Source of the DNA: CAZVJA01 sp964626885
GTDB lineage: Bacteria; Planctomycetota; Planctomycetia; Planctomycetales; Planctomycetaceae
Direction: 5' to 3'
DNA length: 7,492 nucleotides
Assembly (NCBI GenBank): GCA_964626885.1
Contig: CAZVJA010000245.1
Location: 1-7,492, forward strand
This document shows, in pieces, positions 4,180 through 7,492 of this stretch. The notes beneath the pieces were generated by a model, which saw nothing but the letters and a program-made list of their open reading frames with translations, was not told the origin of the DNA and ran no database searches. How positions within the stretch are numbered: position 1 is the first letter of the stretch; each line of letters starts with the position of its first letter. Made by a program: the position numbers and the translations under genes.

Positions 4180-4917
4180 ATGTTCGACCGTCTCCGCTAT
4201 CTCCTGCTCCAGGTCCGCAATCCCGACGACCCCATGCGCGGCCAGGAAGTCCGTTGCTTCGCGCGGGCGCTCTCCACCACGCCCGAAAAAATCGGCGTGT
4301 TCGACCTCCTCTCACGACAGTTGGACGAGAAGGATCTGCAAGGCATCGATATGCTGCTGCTCGGCGGGAGCGGGCATTACTCAGTGGCCTCCGAAGGAGC
4401 CTGGCTCGACCGCGCGCTCGAATCTTTGCGATTGGTCCACGCCACGCGCCGGCCGACTTTCGCCTCCTGCTGGGGATTTCAGGCAATGGCCCGCGCGATG
4501 GGAGGCAAGGTTATCAAGGATCTGTCGCGGGCGGAGCTCGGCACGCACGAAGTCTATCTCACCCCCGCCGGTCAGGAAGATCCGGTCTTCGGACCGCTTG
4601 GCCAAACATTCCTTGGCCAGATGGGACATGAAGACCACGTTGTCGAACTTCCGCCGGGTGCAACGCGGCTGGCTTACTCCAATCAGGTCGAATACCAGGC
4701 CTACCGCTTCGATGATCGGCCGATTTACTGCACGCAGTTTCATCCCGAACTGAATTGCACCGACCTGCTGGAACGGCTGGCGGTCTACCCCGAATACATC
4801 GAACGAATCGCGGGGCTCCCCCCGGAATCATTCCCCGATATGATTGAGGAGACTCCCGAAACCGAAGCAATGCTCCTCCGGTTCGTCCGGCAGGTGTTTG
4901 AGAACGAGGACCAATAG
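4180..4917 (+). CDS. Class I glutamine amidotransferase-like protein (GMP synthase GATase type)
   Basis: 245 residues, cytoplasmic. Class I amidotransferase domains hydrolyse glutamine to supply ammonia, or act as related gamma-glutamyl hydrolases. The nucleophile elbow is FASCWGFQAMA with C97, and the His/Glu pair is QFHPEL with H188 and E190, so the triad looks complete. LLLGGSGHYSV (59-69) fits the oxyanion-side glycine-rich loop, and the GQMGHEDHVVELPPGA segment (146-161) matches the region before the active-site His in GMP-synthase-like stand-alone GATases. There is no synthetase domain, so it is not GuaA itself, and no amidated-product enzyme lies beside it; substrate is unknown. The C-terminal 50 residues (LLERLAVYPEYIERIAGLPP onward) extend past the core domain. 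The gene starts just after a TATAAT box without a ribosome-binding site, and repeat mosaics lie on both sides. Confidence 0.85.
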   Translation: MFDRLRYLLLQVRNPDDPMRGQEVRCFARALSTTPEKIGVFDLLSRQLDEKDLQGIDMLLLGGSGHYSVASEGAWLDRALESLRLVHATRRPTFASCWGFQAMARAMGGKVIKDLSRAELGTHEVYLTPAGQEDPVFGPLGQTFLGQMGHEDHVVELPPGATRLAYSNQVEYQAYRFDDRPIYCTQFHPELNCTDLLERLAVYPEYIERIAGLPPESFPDMIEETPETEAMLLRFVRQVFENEDQ

Positions 4918-4930
4918 CGAATAGGGAAAA

Positions 4931-5080
4931 CGGCTTCAGGTGGTCGGGCTTCGGGCTTCAGGTAAGACAAGGGGTTACGTTTCAGGGGATAGGGTTTTAG
5001 GGGGCGAGGGTTCGAGGCCTAAAACCCGAGAACCCTAAAACCTTCAGAACCCTCCGTCTTCTATCTTCCATCCTCCACCC
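4931..5080 (-). repeat. Compound intergenic module, second copy, with G-rich run
   Basis: This is the inverted counterpart of 3440-3600. It shares the exact 27-nt block at 4947-4973 and the CAGGGGATAGGGTTTTAGGG block at 4984-5003, then continues GGCGAGGGTTCGAGG, AAAACCC-containing sequence and a pyrimidine tract (CCTCCGTCTTCTATCTTCC) that ends just before the glycosyltransferase gene. The plus strand from about 4985 to 5011 has four closely spaced runs of three or more G, a possible G-quadruplex. Relative to copy 1 it lacks part of the period-8 array. Confidence 0.75.
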
Positions 5081-5084
5081 GTCT

Positions 5085-5088
5085 GAGG
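5085..5088 (+). promoter_or_regulatory. Shine-Dalgarno for the GT4 gene
   Basis: GAGG lies 5 nt before the ATG at 5094, directly after the pyrimidine end of the repeat module. It is a short but correctly placed ribosome-binding site and supports this start. Confidence 0.5.
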
Positions 5089-5093
5089 TTCCC

Positions 5094-6386
5094 ATGCACA
5101 TCGCCATCCTGACTGCCGGTGGAGCGGGGATGTTCTGCGGCTCGTGCATGCACGACAACACCTGGGCCCGCGCGCTGCGGAACGAGGGAGCGGAAGTCAC
5201 GCTCATCCCGGCCTACACCCCGCTTCGCGTCGATGAGCACAATGAAAGCGTTGGCCGCGTCTTCCTCGGCGGCGTGAATGTCTATCTCGATTACCGATTC
5301 TCTTTCTGGCGAAAGATGCCCCGCGCGCTCGTCGGCTGGCTCGATCGTCCCTGGGTGCTCAACCTCGCGTCGAAGTTTGCTGTCAGCAACGACGCGAAGA
5401 ATCTCGGTGCACTCACTCTCGCGCTGCTCGAAGGGGAAGCCGGTCCGGAAGGCCGTCAAGTTGAAACGCTGGCCGACTATTTCGCAGAACACGTGCGCGC
5501 GGACGTCGTCTGCTTCAGCAACGCGCTGATGGCGGGGGCGCTCCGTTCCATCAAGCAGCGAACCGACGCGCGGACTTATTGCATTCTGCAAGGGGACGAC
5601 ATCTTCCTCGAAGACCTGGTCGAGCCGTATCGCAAGCAGGCACTCGAGCTGATCCGCGAGCGTGCCCGGGAGTTCGACGGCTTTCTGGTGCACAGTGCGT
5701 ATTACCGAGACTTCATGGCGGACTATCTTCAGCTGCCGGTTGAGAAGTTCCGCATCGTGCCGCTCGGCATTGATCTGCACGGACACGACGGCTCGCCGCA
5801 GGCTGACAAAGGGGCCACCTTCACCATCGGATACTTTGCCCGCGTGTGTCATCAGAAGGGATTGCACCAGTTGGTCGAGGCGTTTCGATTGCTCCACGCG
5901 CGGCGGCCGAACACGCGGCTTGTGGCGGCGGGTTATCTCGGTGAGCCGAAGTATCTCGAACAGATTCGCAACGATGCCCGCGATCTTGGGACGGCCTTTG
6001 AATACGTCGGCAGCCCCGCCACGCATGACGAGAAAGTGCGGTTCCTCAAATCGCTCGATGTTCTCTCGGTGCCGACCGTCTACCGGGAGCCGAAGGGGCT
6101 GTATGTGCTCGAAGCGCTCGCCAACGGCGTGCCGGTCGTGCAGCCGCGGCACGGTGCATTCCCGGAGATGATTGAAGCGATCGGCGGCGGACTGCTCGTC
6201 TCGCCGGGAAATGCGGAAGAACTGGCAGCGGCGCTCGAGAAGCTTGTGGACAACCCCACGCTGCGCATGCAACTGGCGGAGGCGGGGCATCGAGCCGTAC
6301 GCACTCGATACGACGATCGCACGATGGCCCGGGAGACACTCGACCTTTTTTCGCGAGAAGTGCGGCCCATTGAACAGAAGAGATAA
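5094..6386 (+). CDS. Glycosyltransferase family 4 (GT-B fold) protein
   Basis: 430 residues, cytoplasmic or membrane-associated, predicted to transfer a sugar from an NDP-sugar to an acceptor in glycolipid or polysaccharide synthesis. The N-terminal Rossmann domain opens HIAILTAGGAGMFCGSCMHD, a glycine loop followed by two Cys (C15, C18). The C-terminal GT4 domain begins near TIGYFARVCHQKGLHQLVEAF (244-264), with R250 and K255 placed to bind donor phosphates. The conserved E-x7-E is E332 and E340 in REPKGLYVLEALANGVPVV, and the usual GLLVSPGNAEELAAAL segment (366-381) follows. Length and motifs are complete for a retaining GT4 enzyme. Acceptor and sugar cannot be told from sequence. The start at 5094 is supported by GAGG and by the immediate beta-strand. 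The 3' side is followed by palindromes rather than a T-rich terminator. Confidence 0.9.
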   Translation: MHIAILTAGGAGMFCGSCMHDNTWARALRNEGAEVTLIPAYTPLRVDEHNESVGRVFLGGVNVYLDYRFSFWRKMPRALVGWLDRPWVLNLASKFAVSNDAKNLGALTLALLEGEAGPEGRQVETLADYFAEHVRADVVCFSNALMAGALRSIKQRTDARTYCILQGDDIFLEDLVEPYRKQALELIRERAREFDGFLVHSAYYRDFMADYLQLPVEKFRIVPLGIDLHGHDGSPQADKGATFTIGYFARVCHQKGLHQLVEAFRLLHARRPNTRLVAAGYLGEPKYLEQIRNDARDLGTAFEYVGSPATHDEKVRFLKSLDVLSVPTVYREPKGLYVLEALANGVPVVQPRHGAFPEMIEAIGGGLLVSPGNAEELAAALEKLVDNPTLRMQLAEAGHRAVRTRYDDRTMARETLDLFSREVRPIEQKR

Positions 6387-6434
6387 CGGTAAAAGTAGTA
6401 GTCCGTCTACTCTAAAAAGTTATGTTTTGGGTGG

Positions 6435-6460
6435 CATGCCCGCAGCTTTGGGCGGGCATG
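6435..6460 (+). repeat. REP-like palindrome CATGCCCGC/GCGGGCATG
   Basis: CATGCCCGC (6435-6443) and GCGGGCATG (6452-6460) form a 9-bp GC-rich stem with an 8-nt loop. There is no T-run after it on the plus strand, so it is not a standard terminator, though it lies 48 nt beyond the glycosyltransferase stop codon and could protect or end the mRNA. I recognise this type of palindrome as a dispersed intergenic repeat of planctomycete genomes, from memory only. Confidence 0.6.
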
Positions 6461-6509
6461 GAACGAACCTGACAACCATACGTTTTAGGGTAGGCGCACT
6501 AGATTAGGA

Positions 6510-6522
6510 TCCGCTGTGCGGA
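6510..6522 (+). repeat. Small palindrome TCCGC-TGT-GCGGA
   Basis: A 5-bp stem with a 3-nt loop, TCCGCTGTGCGGA, possibly the core of another dispersed element. It is distinct in sequence from the palindromes at 6435 and 6613. The stem is short and on its own would not stand out; its position in a cluster of palindromes is what makes it notable. Confidence 0.4.
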
Positions 6523-6563
6523 CCGCCGGATATTTCAAGGCAGGGTAGCTGCGAGACGAACCC

Positions 6564-7481
6564 ATGTTTCACGATGCTGGCAAATTTGTTTCCTCGACCA
6601 CAACATCCCCATCGTGTGCCACTGGCTTCGCCAGTGGTATTGCACCACAATCCCCACGGCACTGGCAGAGCCAGTGGCACACGGAAACTCCGTTCTGTCA
6701 GCGAATTCTTGTGCTTGCCGTGCTTTTCTCTGTCACGAGTTTCGGTCAAATCATCTCTGCCGAGCCGGCGAAGGTTGAGCATCCCCTGTCGAGCGACGAG
6801 CGTGCGGAAATCGCTACGAAGTTCAATCGCATCATCGAAGAGAACACCCGGCGAATTGAAACGGACGGGAAAAACGAAGACCTGTACTCGCGCCGCGGCG
6901 ATGCGTATTTCTTCCGAGGGAAATTCGCGGAAGCGGTGGCTGACTACGACAAGATGATCGAGCTGCAGCCCGACACCGCTCCCTCCCACTGGCGGCGGGG
7001 CATCGCCCTGTTTTACGCCGGGAAATACGAAGCGGCCGCGAAACAGTTCGAGGACTACCACAGCTTCGACGACATCGATCGCGAGAACGGCATCTGGCGG
7101 TACTTCTCGCAGCGAAAGGCGTTCGGCCTGGAGAAGGCGCGGCAAGGGCTGCTGAAGTACAAAAAGGATGACCGCGAGCCGTTCCCGGACGTTTACAAAC
7201 TTTTCGCCGGCGAGATCACCCCGGACGAAATCCTCCGGCACGTCGCCACCGCGAAGATTGACGAGGCTGAGTTGGAGAAGCGGCTGTTCTACGCGGAACT
7301 TTACATCGGCCTGAACGAAGCGGTCGAAGGGCGCAACGACTCCGCCCGTGCGCATCTTCGCCGGGCTGTCATGAACAACTGGGGCCGCCGCGCCGGCTAC
7401 GGCCCAAACTACATGTGGCACGTCGGCCGGGTACACTTCGAGTTGCTAAACGCGCCGATGATACCGGGAAAGGATGATTGA
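6564..7481 (+). CDS. Exported TPR-repeat protein, start uncertain
   Basis: Up to 305 residues. A hydrophobic stretch RILVLAVLFSVTSFGQIISA (47-66) followed by EPAK looks like a signal peptide with cleavage after ISA, so the mature protein would act outside the cytoplasmic membrane. TPR units are visible at about 105-138 (DLYSRRGDAYFFRGKFAEAV and on) and 139-172 (HWRRGIALFYAGKYEAAAKQ), and a weaker third at 241-272 (LFYAELYIGLNEAVEGRNDS). TPRs mediate protein contacts; the partner is unknown. From ATG 6564, residues 17-40 are encoded by the REP pair at 6613-6683 and place about 46 residues before the hydrophobic core, unusual for a signal peptide. The only later in-frame start before the core is GTG 6711, which would remove the basic n-region and has no Shine-Dalgarno. 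Most likely the REP pair inserted into the gene's start region. The body of the protein from residue 68 is secure. Confidence 0.8.
   Translation: MFHDAGKFVSSTTTSPSCATGFASGIAPQSPRHWQSQWHTETPFCQRILVLAVLFSVTSFGQIISAEPAKVEHPLSSDERAEIATKFNRIIEENTRRIETDGKNEDLYSRRGDAYFFRGKFAEAVADYDKMIELQPDTAPSHWRRGIALFYAGKYEAAAKQFEDYHSFDDIDRENGIWRYFSQRKAFGLEKARQGLLKYKKDDREPFPDVYKLFAGEITPDEILRHVATAKIDEAELEKRLFYAELYIGLNEAVEGRNDSARAHLRRAVMNNWGRRAGYGPNYMWHVGRVHFELLNAPMIPGKDD
6613..6683 (+). repeat. Inverted REP pair (BIME-like) overlapping the TPR gene 5' end
   Basis: Two hairpins lie head to head: CCACTGGC-TTC-GCCAGTGG (6619-6637) and CACTGGC-AGA-GCCAGTG (6660-6676). The outer 14 nt are exact reverse complements, CGTGTGCCACTGGC (6613-6626) and GCCAGTGGCACACG (6670-6683), so the whole 71-bp unit can also fold as one long hairpin. 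This two-palindrome arrangement is that of bacterial interspersed mosaic elements. It lies inside the open frame that begins at ATG 6564. Confidence 0.8.
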
Positions 7482-7492
7482 AAACGGAGGAT

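Noticed and set aside
5061..6290. Long open frame of 409 codons on the minus strand
   Set aside because: It mirrors the GT4 gene in the opposite strand, has no recognisable domain, and is explained by high GC with biased codon use. The plus-strand frame has full GT4 motifs and a ribosome-binding site.
6504..7436. 310-codon minus-strand frame opposite the TPR gene
   Set aside because: The plus strand encodes a signal peptide and clear TPR units; the minus-strand translation shows no family features.

Overview
The window looks like a stretch of a planctomycete chromosome (Planctomycetota, Planctomycetia). This rests on family-level recognition: the large ArnT-like membrane glycosyltransferase, the small CxxC/HxxC protein, the Cys/Pro/Ala-rich exported protein, the style of the glycosyltransferase 4 N-terminus, and intergenic spaces packed with short palindromes. 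No rRNA, tRNA, CRISPR array or transposase gene is visible. Assignment below phylum level is not possible from the sequence alone.

Layout. (1) 1-1490, + strand: an integral-membrane GT-C (ArnT/PMT-like) glycosyltransferase whose reading frame is cut by an in-frame TGA at 63-65, just after the segment carrying the probable catalytic Asp-Glu pair. (2) 1531-2013, - strand: a small exported Cys/His-rich protein with a C-terminal heptad repeat, followed by two stacked intrinsic terminators. (3) 2014-2450: a divergent intergenic region with hairpins and one candidate minus-strand promoter. (4) 2451-3341, +: dihydropteroate synthase (folP), which appears to start at a CTG. (5) 3628-4008, +: a small planctomycete-type protein with a CxxC...HxxC pattern. 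(6) 4180-4917, +: a class I glutamine amidotransferase-like protein with a TATAAT box almost touching its start codon. (7) 5094-6386, +: a family 4 glycosyltransferase. (8) 6564-7481, +: an exported TPR protein whose 5' end is overlapped by a REP-type inverted pair.

The genes do not form an obvious single pathway. FolP belongs to folate synthesis. The two glycosyltransferases point to cell-envelope polysaccharide or lipid-linked sugar work. The amidotransferase and the small metal-site protein have unknown partners. The five + strand genes from folP onward are co-directional, but each is separated from the next by roughly 170-290 bp of repeats, so they are probably transcribed at least partly independently.

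The most unusual content lies between the genes. Three consecutive gaps (about 3303-3627, 3985-4179 and 4918-5093) are built from the same modules: purine-rich tracts directly after a gene, pyrimidine-rich tracts directly before the next one, a 52-bp module containing an 18-nt palindrome (two exact copies in inverted orientation), a period-8 telomere-like GGGTTTTA/TAAAACCC module, and a 27-nt exact inverted block. The purine tract supplies the last codons and stop codon of two unrelated genes, which both end in a K-T-E-N-containing tail. A different set of palindromes fills 6435-6683. This mosaic, and its effect on gene ends and starts, is the best candidate here for something undescribed.
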